Source: Chromatiaceae bacterium
GTDB lineage: Bacteria; Pseudomonadota; Gammaproteobacteria; Chromatiales; Chromatiaceae
Direction of reading: 5' to 3'
Assembly (NCBI GenBank): GCA_007693535.1
Contig: REDK01000127.1
Location: 1-64,000 of the forward strand
DNA: 64,000 nucleotides
This document shows positions 55,653 through 64,000 of this stretch, one piece after another (position 1 is the first letter of the stretch; each line of letters begins with the position of its first letter). The translations under genes were made by a program, and so were the position numbers. The notes beneath the pieces were generated by a model. It was given only the letters and a program-made list of their open reading frames with translations. It was not told the DNA's origin and did no database searches.

Positions 55653-56333
55653 TCAACTGTCATCGGTAGGGCGGCTCGGCATCCCATGCACGATGCCGGA
55701 ATGACAGTTGATGCAGGTCTGTCCGCGTTCTTCGGCGCGGGCGTGCCGGGCACGTGCGGTACGGCCCTGTTCGGATAAGTCCATGCTCTTGAATTCATGG
55801 CAGGTCCGACATTCCCGAGAATCGCTGCGCTCCATGATGTCCCAGATGCGCGAGGCCATCTTCCAGCGGCGTGCCTCGAATTTCTCGGGGGTATCGATGG
55901 TACCCAGTATCTCGTGCCAGACGTCCTTGGCTGCGACGACCTTAGTGACCAGCTTCGGGCCCAGTTGTTTGGGGACATGACAATCGGCACAGGTCGCCTG
56001 GACACCGGCGGCATTCATATAGTGCTTGCTGGTCTTGTACTCCTCGTAGGGGGTATCCATGGTGTGGCAGGAGACACAGAATTCGAGGGTATTGGTGCCA
56101 TCAATACTGGCATTGATCAGTCCGACCACGGCAATACCGGCCAGAAACATCCCCGACAGCAGGAGAAAGCGGTTGCGTCTGCTATTCCAGTTGCCCGCCG
56201 GTTTGGTGGCAGCGACCGACGCGTGATCGCCGCCGTGCTCGGTCGTGCTGGCAGACGCCGCCGACCCGGGCGTGGAAGGGGAATGGGCAGTGTCAGCGCG
56301 GTCGGGCATGGACGACCCGTTGGTGGCAGGCAT
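55653..56333 (-). CDS. NapC/NirT-family tetraheme cytochrome c
   Basis: A 226-residue membrane-anchored cytochrome. A Pro/Ser-rich cytosolic N terminus (about 1-50) precedes one helix (55-76). Four heme sites follow: CVSCH (86-90), CADCH (115-119), CRTCH (175-179) and CINCH (207-211). The pattern fits NapC/NirT quinol dehydrogenases that shuttle electrons between the quinone pool and periplasmic enzymes. The N-terminal extension is longer than usual. No nap, nrf or tor reductase is nearby. Its neighbours are the ankyrin protein and fccAB on the same strand, so it may link sulfide oxidation to quinone; that is inference. Confidence 0.9.
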   Translation of the reverse strand: MPATNGSSMPDRADTAHSPSTPGSAASASTTEHGGDHASVAATKPAGNWNSRRNRFLLLSGMFLAGIAVVGLINASIDGTNTLEFCVSCHTMDTPYEEYKTSKHYMNAAGVQATCADCHVPKQLGPKLVTKVVAAKDVWHEILGTIDTPEKFEARRWKMASRIWDIMERSDSRECRTCHEFKSMDLSEQGRTARARHARAEERGQTCINCHSGIVHGMPSRPTDDS

Positions 56334-56430
56334 GCGTGTCCTCTCTTGTTAGCAACAAGCGAACGGGGCGGTGGCACTTGGGGGGTGCGAGGTCCGACCC
56401 GAGCGACCTGGGTGATCCTTGTCGTCGGCT

Positions 56431-56444
56431 TTGATAATTATCGT
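56431..56444. promoter_or_regulatory. FNR-like half-palindrome near the NapC promoter
   Basis: TTGATAATTATCGT has a perfect left half-site (TTGAT) and a partial right half (ATCGT for ATCAA). It contains the 10-base palindrome GATAATTATC. It lies just downstream of the putative -10 of the NapC-type gene. Confidence 0.35.
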
Positions 56445-56456
56445 TGTGCGACCGGC

Positions 56457-56485
56457 ATACTAAGATATTGAAACGCCGTTGCCAA
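56457..56485 (-). promoter_or_regulatory. Putative promoter of the NapC-type gene
   Basis: On the minus strand TTGGCA (56485-56480, 5 of 6) and TAGTAT (56462-56457, 4 of 6) are 17 bases apart, about 125 bases before the ATG at 56333. Confidence 0.4.
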
Positions 56486-56711
56486 GGCGGCGATGCCGGG
56501 TTATGGGTCCGCCGATCGCTAGCGGCGTACCACCCTGCGGCCAAGCCGGCACGGGGCAACATCAGGATGCCGGACAAGAGGTCGGAGAGAGGGGTTGTCA
56601 GGCGCGGCTGCAGACAACTGTCAGGTCCGCGCAGCGACTCGGGCCGACATCTGAATGCACCCGGTGGGGGCCCAGCAACCAGCCCGACACGCGGCGGGTA
56701 CAGCGCCCAAC

Positions 56712-56975
56712 TCAGAGCGCCTCGATTCCCTGCCAGAGCTGCAGCGCATTGCGTAGCCCGGCACGCTCGAACTGGCGCCGGGTCACGCCGCGTTCGCGTA
56801 TCGCCGCGAGCATGGCATCAATGCCGCGCTCGGCGCGCAACCAGTCGTCGCCCGCGCCGCCGTGGGCAAATCCGCGCTGCTCGGCGAGATAATAGGCCGC
56901 CACTGCGATCATCTCCTCACGCTCGGTGGCGGTGGGCACCATCAGTGCGTCGGGGTCGGCGGTGTGCTCGCTCAT
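56712..56975 (-). CDS. DUF2934-like small protein
   Basis: An 87-residue soluble protein. The central part, IAVAAYYLAEQRGFAHG, followed by a Trp-Leu-x-Ala-Glu pattern (DWLRAERGID), matches the short DUF2934 domain of unknown function. The C-terminal third is basic then acidic. It stands alone on the minus strand. Confidence 0.7.
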   Translation of the reverse strand: MSEHTADPDALMVPTATEREEMIAVAAYYLAEQRGFAHGGAGDDWLRAERGIDAMLAAIRERGVTRRQFERAGLRNALQLWQGIEAL

Positions 56976-57351
56976 AGTGACTGGGAAACCTCGGGACGGC
57001 TGGGGCGGCCTGGCGGCACCCGTGGGCCGTCAGTGCAGGCTGAGGGTGCAGAGTATGCCATTGCCCGGAGGCCGGAACATGGACAGATGATCCATACCTG
57101 CAGGGCGCGGTACCATGAGCGGCCGCCGTGGCTCGATCGGCGCTGCGCCAACGCCGGCCCCCGGGCCAGTCCCGGCGTACCTGGTCGGTGGCACTGGGTC
57201 GGCGCCGGCTGGCGTCGGGTCTGCTGGCCAACCCGCTGCTGATTCCCCGGGAGGTGCTCTGGGAGACGACCCCTGCCGCCGTAGGGGCGTTTTCCGCTGT
57301 CGCCGAGATCAGAACCAGATGACATTGGAACCACAACAGAGGATCCGCAAC
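56976..57351. other. Intergenic region between DUF2934 and DUF2760 genes
   Basis: A divergent control region with no supported gene. A frame on the plus strand from 57115 reads into the DUF2760 gene but its first 79 codons look like noise. No clear sigma70 promoter was picked out. Confidence 0.45.
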
Positions 57352-58062
57352 ATGACCGATGCGAAGCCGTCGCTGTCTGACCGGCTCAAACCCGTGCTCG
57401 CGGTTGTCATCCCCCTGCTGAGCAAGGCTTGGATGTGGCTGCGCAAGGCCACCGTGGTGGTCGCCCGCTGGTCGGTGGTGCTGGCGCGCAAGACCTGGGT
57501 GGTCCTGCGGCGTCTGCCAATCTCGCTGTACAGTCTGTACCGAGGCCTGGCCGACGCCGATTATGCTCGCACCCTGACCGATCTTTATGTTGCCGGATCC
57601 TCGTCGCTGCCGCTGACGGTGGGACCGGGGCGGTCCAAGCCCGAGCCGGCACCAGCGGCCCCGGCCGCGGTGTTGCAGACGTCCGGGCCGGACTCGGCTC
57701 TGTTGCTGTTGTCGCTGCTGCAGAAGGAGGGCAGATTCATCGATTTTCTGGAAGAGGAGGTCACCGGTTATACCGATCAGGAGGTCGGTGCCGCCGCCCG
57801 GGTGGTGCATGCCGGCTGCCGGCGGGTGTTGCGCCAGCACCTGAGTATTGCCCCGGTGCGCGAGGAGGCCGAGGGCAGCCCGATCACCCTCATGAAGGGC
57901 TTTGATCCGGCCAGCGTGCGGCCGACCGGCAATGTGGTCGGCGAGCCGCCCTTCACCGGTTCCCTGGTCCACCGCGGCTGGCGCGCGGTTGAGGTGCGGC
58001 TGCCGCAGGTCGCGAGCAGCCATGATGTTCATATCCTGGCTGCCGCGGAGGTCGAGCTGTGA
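57352..58062 (+). CDS. DUF2760 protein (Hsp70 partner)
   Basis: A 236-residue protein. Residues 1-75 are basic and amphipathic to hydrophobic (VLAVVIPLLSKAWMWLRKATVVVARW), suggesting membrane association. After a Pro/Ala linker, residues about 105-236 form the conserved DUF2760 domain (LLLLSLLQKEGRFIDFLEEEVTGYTD...VRLP). DUF2760 genes commonly precede Hsp70-like genes. Here the stop overlaps the GTG start of the Hsp70 gene by four bases. ATG 57352 has a GAGG ribosome site; ATG 57319 is an alternative. Function unknown. Confidence 0.8.
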   Translation: MTDAKPSLSDRLKPVLAVVIPLLSKAWMWLRKATVVVARWSVVLARKTWVVLRRLPISLYSLYRGLADADYARTLTDLYVAGSSSLPLTVGPGRSKPEPAPAAPAAVLQTSGPDSALLLLSLLQKEGRFIDFLEEEVTGYTDQEVGAAARVVHAGCRRVLRQHLSIAPVREEAEGSPITLMKGFDPASVRPTGNVVGEPPFTGSLVHRGWRAVEVRLPQVASSHDVHILAAAEVEL

Positions 58063-59915
58063 GTAGCCCCCGATTTGCTATTGGTATCGATCTGGGTACC
58101 ACCCATTGCGCCCTGTCCTATGTGGAATCGGCCAAATGCGAGGGGGAGGAGGTCGAGCAGCAGATCATGCCGGTCCCCCAGTTGACCGCCCCGGGGTCGG
58201 TGGAAGAGCGCACCCTGCTACCGTCATTTCTGTATCTGCCGCATCCGGACGAGTTCCGTGCCGGCGATCTCAGCCTGCCCTGGGGCGGTGATCCCGGGCG
58301 GGTCAGCGGCGAACTGGCCCGCCGCCAGGGTTCGACTACGCCGATCCGCCTGGTCGCTAGTGCCAAGTCCTGGCTGTGCCATCCGGATGTCGACCGCAAA
58401 GCGGCCATCCTGCCCCCCGATGTCCCTGCGGAGATCGATCAGGTCTCGCCCTTCGATGCCACCGTGCATTACCTGACCCATCTGCGCGAGGCCTGGAACG
58501 GGCAGCATCCTTACGCCCCGCTGCATCAGCAGGAGGTCACCGTGACGGTGCCGGCCTCGTTCGATCCGGCCGCCCGGGAACTCACTGCCGAGGCCGCCCG
58601 CGCCGTCGGCATCGAGCATCTGGTCCTGCTAGAGGAGCCGCAAGCGGCCCTCTACAGCTGGGTCAACGACAGTCAGGGTCGCTGGCGTCATGAGGTCAAG
58701 GTCGGCGACATCATCCTGGTCGTCGACGTGGGCGGCGGCACCAGCGATTTCTCGTTGATCGCCGTCACCGAGGAGGATGGGGCGCTGGAGCTGAACCGCG
58801 TCGCGGTGGGCGAGCACATCCTGCTCGGCGGCGACAACATGGATCTGACCCTGGCCCATGTTGTGCGCCAGAAGCTCAAGGCCCTGGGCGTTGACCTGGA
58901 CCGTTGGCAACTGCAGGCCCTGACCCATGGCTGTCGCCAGGCCAAGGAGGCCCTGCTGGCCGATGCCGAACTGGAGTCGGTGCCGGTGGTGGTGCCGAGT
59001 CGCGGCGCCAAGCTGATCGGCGGCAGCATCCGCACCGAACTGACCCGCGCGGAGGTCACCCGCACCCTGATCGACGGCTTCTTCCCTGAGTGTGCCGCTG
59101 CCGACCGCCCGGCCCAGCGCGCCCGCGGGGCGCTGACCAAGGTTGGCCTACCGTTCGCTCAGGACCCGGCGGTGACCCGCCACCTGGCCGCCTTCCTGGC
59201 GAAACAGGCCGGCGCCACCGGCGATCTGGAGGGCTTTGTCGAACATGCCCACTGGGCCAGCTTCCTGCATCCCACCGCGGTGCTGTTCAACGGCGGCGTG
59301 TTCAATGCCACGGTATTGCGCGAGCGTGTGCTGAGCGTGATCAACCAATGGTTGGGGGCCGAGGATGCCCCGCCGGCGCGGTTATTGGCGGCGCGCGATC
59401 TCGACCTGGCAGTGGCCCGCGGGGCAGCCTTCTATGCCCATGTGCGCCGCCATGGTGGGGTACGCATCCGCGGCGGCACCTCCCATTCCTATTACGTTGG
59501 CGTCGAACGCTCCATGCCCGCGATCCCCGGTATGGAGCCAGAGTTGCACGCCCTCTGTCTGGTGCCCTTCGGCCTGGAGGAGGGCTCTGAGCCGCTCACC
59601 GCACCCCAGGAGTTCGGGCTGGTGGTGGGCGAGCCGGTGCGGTTTCGTTTCTTCGGCTCCAGCGTGCGCCGCGAGGATCGTGCCGGGGAGATGCTGGAGG
59701 AATGGTCCGCGGATGAACTCGAGGAGATGGAGGAGATCCAGACCAGCCTGCCGGCCGAGCACTGGAAGCAGGGCGAGGTGGTGCCAGTGCATCTGCAGGC
59801 GGTGGTCTCCGAGGTCGGCACCCTGGAACTCACCGCCATCCCGACCGTTGGTAATGACCGCACCCCGTGGAAGGTGTCCTTCAATACTCGGGGGGCCTCG
59901 GGGCGCTCGGAATAG
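58059..59915 (+). CDS. Hsp70-family protein, DnaK-like (non-canonical)
   Basis: A 618-residue actin-fold ATPase related to DnaK but distinct from the housekeeping chaperone. Phosphate-1 motif IGIDLGTTHCALSYV is at 8-22 and phosphate-2 motif VDVGGGTSDFSL near 222. The adenosine region (FNGGVFNATVLRERV) is also seen. The C-terminal part differs from the DnaK substrate-binding domain and lacks the EEVD-like tail. The start is GTG 58059 in a GTGA overlap with DUF2760, so the pair is translated together. No dnaJ or grpE is nearby. It converges with and overlaps bciB by 35 bases. Confidence 0.88.
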   Translation: MSSPRFAIGIDLGTTHCALSYVESAKCEGEEVEQQIMPVPQLTAPGSVEERTLLPSFLYLPHPDEFRAGDLSLPWGGDPGRVSGELARRQGSTTPIRLVASAKSWLCHPDVDRKAAILPPDVPAEIDQVSPFDATVHYLTHLREAWNGQHPYAPLHQQEVTVTVPASFDPAARELTAEAARAVGIEHLVLLEEPQAALYSWVNDSQGRWRHEVKVGDIILVVDVGGGTSDFSLIAVTEEDGALELNRVAVGEHILLGGDNMDLTLAHVVRQKLKALGVDLDRWQLQALTHGCRQAKEALLADAELESVPVVVPSRGAKLIGGSIRTELTRAEVTRTLIDGFFPECAAADRPAQRARGALTKVGLPFAQDPAVTRHLAAFLAKQAGATGDLEGFVEHAHWASFLHPTAVLFNGGVFNATVLRERVLSVINQWLGAEDAPPARLLAARDLDLAVARGAAFYAHVRRHGGVRIRGGTSHSYYVGVERSMPAIPGMEPELHALCLVPFGLEEGSEPLTAPQEFGLVVGEPVRFRFFGSSVRREDRAGEMLEEWSADELEEMEEIQTSLPAEHWKQGEVVPVHLQAVVSEVGTLELTAIPTVGNDRTPWKVSFNTRGASGRSE

Positions 59916-61323
59916 ACGGGTCTGCCGGCTCGGTCACCGGCGGCGCCGGGCCGACCGCGGCCGGCGCCAGCGGCCGCTGGAAGATGGCCGCATAGTCCTC
60001 GCCATAGGCAGCGAGGGTTCGATAGACGTGCCCTGGCACGATACGCGGTTCGAAGCGCGCGAAGTGCTGACGCACATAATCGAGGTTGCGGAACGACTTC
60101 ATCTCGATGATGGCGCGGGCGAATTCCAGCCCGCGCGGGCCGCGGTGTCGCTGCAGCCAGGCGATCAGTCGGCGGATCGGGCGCGGCGGCTTGCCCGGCG
60201 GTTGGTGCAGCATCTGCAGGTAACGGGGCATGCCGCGACGGCGGTCACCAGCGCTGGGAAGGGCGCCGAATTCGAGATCCGGAGCGAGCAGGTCCAGGAG
60301 TGCCTGGCCGCGGTCGGTGCGCACCAGCAGCCATTGCCAACCGAGCGGACTGCCCATGTAGCCAACGGTGAGATCAGCCAGGGTATTGGCGTAGTCGAAG
60401 CAGGATAGACAAGCCGACGGGAAGATACCTTCCAGGCGGTCCATCGGAAAATCGATGAAATTGAGCCGCTCCACCTGACCGTCTTCATGACGCATGTGCA
60501 GGCTGTAGTCCTGCATGAATTCGTAATGGACGATGGTTGCCGGCGAGCGCGAGACCTGCTCCAGGAAATAGGTCAGATCCGGATAGGTAACATTGTCGCT
60601 GCAGGGGATGCCGATGATGTCCAGGCGCTCCAGGCCGAGGTCGGCCTGGAGCCGTGCCTCGCTAGCGCGCACCATATGCACCTGACAGCCAGTCCCGATA
60701 AAGGCGACTCGGCGCAGCCCGGCCGCGCGCACCGCATCGAATAGGGCCAGATTGGGCGACAGACAGGGCTTGTTGCCGGCGCTGGCCAGTACCTCGGCGG
60801 GCGTGCGCGCGAGGATCGGCCGCGGTGCAAAGCGGGTCCCGGGCATGCTGGCCGCGGTGATGACCCCTTCGACCTCGCCCCGTTCGAGCATCCGCGCGGC
60901 CAGGCTGGTGACGATCCCCGACCATTGCGCATGCGGCAGCGGCTGGCGCATGCGCGCGGCGTGCATCGCCTGGTAGACGCCAAAGCGCAGCTCGTCACCA
61001 TCGCGGCGGTTACGCCCGAACAGGCGCTGCTCGATCTCCTCGCCACGGTTGCGCACGAAGACACAGGCGCTGGCCATCTGAGCATGCAGTTGGCTGTCGC
61101 ACAGGCCGCAATCGCTGCATAGCCGAGGGCGTCCGGCCAAGCGGGCATCCCGACTCAGCAGTGTCGTCTCGCGCAGCCCCTTCGACGGTCCCTGGCCATC
61201 GAACAGGTCCGGATCGAGCGAGGCGGCGGGTACTGAGGCCACGGATGCTGCCGTGGATGCTGCAGCTGTATCGGTCGCCGAGGTTGGCGTAGCCATGGGC
61301 TGGTCTGGAGCGCGATCGGACAT
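59881..61323 (-). CDS. bciB: 8-vinyl chlorophyllide reductase BciB-like (FrhB family)
   Basis: A 480-residue Fe-S flavoprotein of the F420-dehydrogenase beta-subunit (FrhB) family. In phototrophs this family member, BciB, reduces the 8-vinyl group of divinyl protochlorophyllide or chlorophyllide in bacteriochlorophyll synthesis. A ferredoxin-like cluster has Cys69, Cys72, Cys75 and Cys87; further Cys are in GTGCQVH and in SACLSCFDYAN, the second cluster. The phrase IPCSDNVTYPDL lies between them. The first 50 residues are a low-complexity Ala/Ser/Thr extension, and the C terminus is Pro-rich. Other FrhB-type enzymes are possible, but the pattern fits BciB best. No other bch gene is in the window. 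Confidence 0.8.
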   Translation of the reverse strand: MSDRAPDQPMATPTSATDTAAASTAASVASVPAASLDPDLFDGQGPSKGLRETTLLSRDARLAGRPRLCSDCGLCDSQLHAQMASACVFVRNRGEEIEQRLFGRNRRDGDELRFGVYQAMHAARMRQPLPHAQWSGIVTSLAARMLERGEVEGVITAASMPGTRFAPRPILARTPAEVLASAGNKPCLSPNLALFDAVRAAGLRRVAFIGTGCQVHMVRASEARLQADLGLERLDIIGIPCSDNVTYPDLTYFLEQVSRSPATIVHYEFMQDYSLHMRHEDGQVERLNFIDFPMDRLEGIFPSACLSCFDYANTLADLTVGYMGSPLGWQWLLVRTDRGQALLDLLAPDLEFGALPSAGDRRRGMPRYLQMLHQPPGKPPRPIRRLIAWLQRHRGPRGLEFARAIIEMKSFRNLDYVRQHFARFEPRIVPGHVYRTLAAYGEDYAAIFQRPLAPAAVGPAPPVTEPADPSIPSAPRPPEY

Positions 61324-61683
61324 GACGAGGGCCGGGCTGATCCGGCGGCATTGGCCGCGGGGGCGACGGGCAAGCCTCGGGCAGCCAGCGGGCAGGCACC
61401 AGGCTCGGCAGGTCGCGGGTTGGGGCGAAGCCTACGCCGGCCCCGGCGGGGGTTCAAGCCACGGTTGGCTGCCGGGCTGCCATCGGTAATCGTTGGCGCA
61501 TGACGCCGACGACCCACTCGCAGGCCGTGACGTCCTGGGCGGGATTGGATGGGTTGAGGCGGCGTACCGCGCGCGGCCCACTCATGCCAGAATGCGCGCC
61601 GACGGCCGAACCGGCGGACCGGTGCGGGTCGCGTGCCCGCCCTGCGGCCGGTGTCGCCGCAGATTGACACAGGAGTTTGGCAG
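61324..61683. other. Divergent intergenic region between bciB and the edge gene
   Basis: No supported gene. CAGAAT preceded by TG (61585-61593) could be the -10 of the membrane-protein gene, about 90 bases before its ATG; this is weak. Confidence 0.4.
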
Positions 61684-64000
61684 ATGTATCGACGCCCGCG
61701 CCGCGCACGGCGCACCTCGATGGTAGTCCTGCTGCTGGTCCTAGGTGGGTTGGTGACGACCACGGCCCTGGCCCGGGCGCTGGACCCGGCTACTTTGCCG
61801 CCGGCGCTGCGGGCCTGGGTGCCCTGGGTGCTCGGCGAGGAAGATCGCCGTGCCTGCGCCCACGCCAACGATGGGGTACCAATCTGTGCCTGGCCAGGCC
61901 GGCTGACGCTGGAGGTGACCGCGGATGGCGCCGAGTTTACCCAGGCCTGGCTGGTATTGGCGGCCGACTGGGTGCCATTACCCGGGGACTCCGCTGCCTG
62001 GCCCCAGCAGGTGATCACCGGCGACGCGGCCGTGCCGGTGGTGGCGCGCGATGGTCGGCCGACCGTCTGGCTGGGCCCCGGCGATCATCGCCTGCGCGGC
62101 CGGTTCGAATGGTCGCGGCGCCCGGACGGACTGACCCTGCCGGCCCAGACCGGACTGCTCAGCCTGCAGATCGACGGCGAGCCGATCGCGCGCCCCCGCC
62201 TCGACGACGATGGCCGGCTCTGGCTAACGGCCGACGTGGAGCCAGGCGCGGCAGGGTCCCCGGTCGCGGTGCCGGCGGCCGCCGACAGCCTGACCCTGGA
62301 GGTGGCGCGGCGCATCGACGATGACATCCCGCTGCGGGTGAGCACGCGCCTGGCGCTGGACCTGGGCGGCAGCGCGCGCGAGCTGCGACTGGGTCCGGTC
62401 CTGCTCGCCGGGGCGATCCCGCTGCGGATCGATAGTCCGCTGCCGGCGCGTCTCGATGGCGACATGCTGGTGGTGCAAGGGCGCCCGGGCCGCTGGAACC
62501 TGCACGTCGAATCCTATCATCCGCTGGACCTGGAGACCCTGACCCTGCCGGCGGCCGACCCGCCTTGGCCGCAGCAGGAGGTATGGTCGTTTCAGGCGCA
62601 ACCGGCGCTGCGACAGGTCGAGGTCCAGGACACCGGCGGGGCGGTCCCGGTGGACCCGCGCCAGGCTCGCATCCCCGCCGACTGGCAGCGCCTGCCGGCC
62701 TGGCTGCTGACCCGTGCGGGGCCGGCCGATGCCGATGCCGATGCGGCCGCTGACCCAGCGCCAGTGACTGCCGCCGCCGAACCGGCCCCGACCCCGACCC
62801 CGACCCTGGCCCCGACCCCCGTCGGCGCCGGGCACCCAGGGCTGACGCTGCGAACCGTGCGCCGCGGCGCCAGCGGTAGCGATCAGCTCCGGCTCTCCCG
62901 CGACCTGTGGCTGGACTTCGGTGGTGGCGGCTTCAGCCTGCGTGACCGCATCGGTGGCGAGTTGCGCCAACGCTGGCGCCTGGATGCGGAGCCAATCCTG
63001 GACCTAGGGCAGGTGCTGGTGGATGGCGAACCGCGCTTCATCACCCGGCTGCCGCCACTGGCCGACGACGCCCTGGACCCGGACGCCTTCGCCCGCGATG
63101 GGATCGAGGTCCGCCAGGGCCGTCTGCAAGTGGTCGCCGATGCCCGGATCGACGCGGTGGCGGCCGGGCTCCTCACCCGCATCCCGGCGGCCGGCTGGGC
63201 GCTGACCTTCGAGGAGGCGGCCACCCGCCTATTCCTGCCGCCCGGCTGGGATCTACTGGCGGTGGCCGGGGTCGATAACCTGCCTCCGAGTTGGCTGGCC
63301 CGCTGGACCCTGCTGGATCTCTTTCTGGTGCTGATCGCGGCGCTGGCGATCTCCCGCCTGTGGGGGCCGCGCTGGGGCCTGGCGAGCCTGGCGGCGCTGC
63401 TGCTGACCTGGCAGACAGCGGGGGCACCGCAGACGGTCTGGCTGCACGTACTGGCCGCCGCCGCCTTGCTGCGGGTCTTACCGCAGGCGCCGGTGCGGGC
63501 CGCCTTCCGGCGCCTGCGGCTGCTCGTGACGCTCTATCACCGCGGGGCGCTGCTGGTGCTGCTGATGCTGGCCCTGCCGTACCTGGCCACCGAGCTGCGC
63601 AATGGCCTATTCCCGCAACTGGATCTAGCGCCGCCGGCACTGGCGCCGCCAGGCCCGCCCGCGCCGCGGTTTGAATTCTTCAGTCAGGAGCCGGTCCCCG
63701 CGGCGAGCGCGCCGCGGCGCGAGCGCGCCGTCGATGATGCGGCCGACATCTCGCCACTGGTTGCCGGAGCGGCGCCGGCATCCGCGCCCGAACCCGTCGG
63801 CAAGGCCCTGGCAGTGATCGACCCAGGTGCCCAGGTCCAGACCGGGGCTGGTGTACCGGACTGGCAGTGGCGCCGCTTCGACCTGCAGGTGAACGGGCCG
63901 GTGACGGCCGATCAAGAGATCCGCCTGTGGCTGCTACCGCCTTGGGCGGCGCTGCCGCTGGCCCTGCTCCGGGTGCTGCTGGCCATCCTGCTGGGGCTGC
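61684..64000 (+). CDS. Large exported membrane protein, unrecognised (partial)
   Basis: A frame that stays open from ATG 61684 (GGAG ribosome site upstream) to the right edge, 772 codons so far. An N-terminal signal or anchor helix (MVVLLLVLGGLVTTTALA) is followed by about 500 residues of beta-rich, Asp/Arg/Leu-rich extracytoplasmic sequence. It contains a Pro/Thr repeat linker (PTPTPTLAPTP near 375). Then come several hydrophobic helices (about 545-650), another soluble stretch and a further helix at the edge. Two Cys (59 and 67) near the N terminus could form a disulfide. No family is recognised. It is divergent from bciB; the end lies outside the window. Confidence 0.75.
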   Translation, partial: MYRRPRRARRTSMVVLLLVLGGLVTTTALARALDPATLPPALRAWVPWVLGEEDRRACAHANDGVPICAWPGRLTLEVTADGAEFTQAWLVLAADWVPLPGDSAAWPQQVITGDAAVPVVARDGRPTVWLGPGDHRLRGRFEWSRRPDGLTLPAQTGLLSLQIDGEPIARPRLDDDGRLWLTADVEPGAAGSPVAVPAAADSLTLEVARRIDDDIPLRVSTRLALDLGGSARELRLGPVLLAGAIPLRIDSPLPARLDGDMLVVQGRPGRWNLHVESYHPLDLETLTLPAADPPWPQQEVWSFQAQPALRQVEVQDTGGAVPVDPRQARIPADWQRLPAWLLTRAGPADADADAAADPAPVTAAAEPAPTPTPTLAPTPVGAGHPGLTLRTVRRGASGSDQLRLSRDLWLDFGGGGFSLRDRIGGELRQRWRLDAEPILDLGQVLVDGEPRFITRLPPLADDALDPDAFARDGIEVRQGRLQVVADARIDAVAAGLLTRIPAAGWALTFEEAATRLFLPPGWDLLAVAGVDNLPPSWLARWTLLDLFLVLIAALAISRLWGPRWGLASLAALLLTWQTAGAPQTVWLHVLAAAALLRVLPQAPVRAAFRRLRLLVTLYHRGALLVLLMLALPYLATELRNGLFPQLDLAPPALAPPGPPAPRFEFFSQEPVPAASAPRRERAVDDAADISPLVAGAAPASAPEPVGKALAVIDPGAQVQTGAGVPDWQWRRFDLQVNGPVTADQEIRLWLLPPWAALPLALLRVLLAILLGL

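Larger units (their letters stand above)
56334..56711. other. Intergenic region upstream of the NapC-type gene
   Basis: No gene is supported. It holds the NapC promoter and FNR-like site described separately; the rest shows no feature I can name. Confidence 0.5.

Overview
The window is GC-rich and densely coding. It looks like chromosomal DNA of a purple sulfur bacterium (Gammaproteobacteria, Chromatiales, probably Chromatiaceae). The evidence is a Gly/Tyr-rich sulfur globule protein gene (30215-30628), a complete flavocytochrome c sulfide dehydrogenase pair fccA-fccB (52142-54102), and a BciB-type Fe-S/flavin 8-vinyl reductase of bacteriochlorophyll synthesis (59881-61323). The gene orders gyrA-serC-...-pheA-hisC-tyrA and pyrG-kdsA are typical of gammaproteobacteria. 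I see no tRNA, rRNA or CRISPR array.

Layout. 1-960: non-coding or decayed DNA with an IS21-like terminus and an HTH-regulator remnant. 0.96-9.2 kb: zinc alcohol dehydrogenase, a Pat-type CoA-ligase/GNAT fusion, a histone-deacetylase-fold protein, an orphan sensor kinase and prmB. 9.2-14.1 kb: hemN (preceded by a small Cys-containing ORF), an acyl-CoA ligase overlapping thiE, and thiD. 14.1-22.6 kb: a membrane protein, a SEC-C protein and, divergent from the latter, a 1663-residue DUF4062-STAND-TM-WD40 protein, the most defence-like gene here. 22.7-28.4 kb: mltD, a methyltransferase, rnhA, dnaQ, nhaD and a frameshifted membrane-protein remnant. 29-30.6 kb: an FNR regulator with an FNR box in front of it, then the sulfur globule protein. 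31.5-39.4 kb: pyrG-kdsA, a Nudix hydrolase, sufE and an A-type Fe-S carrier, a LON-domain protein, a ChaN-like protein and queC-queE. 39.7-51.7 kb: two SPFH proteins, cobD and the gyrA-serC-serA-pheA-hisC-tyrA cluster. 51.7-56.7 kb: a minus-strand periplasmic redox block (NapC-type tetraheme cytochrome, ankyrin protein, a His/Asp/Lys-rich micro-ORF, fccA, fccB, then a strong terminator). 56.7-64 kb: a DUF2934 protein, a DUF2760-Hsp70 pair, bciB and a large membrane protein running off the right edge.

Functionally, FccAB oxidises sulfide in the periplasm and the globule protein packages the sulfur formed. FNR may link the region to redox state. HemN, BciB, CobD and the Fe-S proteins serve tetrapyrrole and cofactor supply. 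Most other genes are housekeeping.

Least explained and most worth a second look: the STAND/WD40 protein; the His-rich micro-ORF between the ankyrin gene and fccA; the 46-codon ORF overlapping the hemN start; the DUF2760-Hsp70 pair; and the unrecognised membrane protein at the right edge. Functions are assigned from motifs read in the translations; no database search was run.
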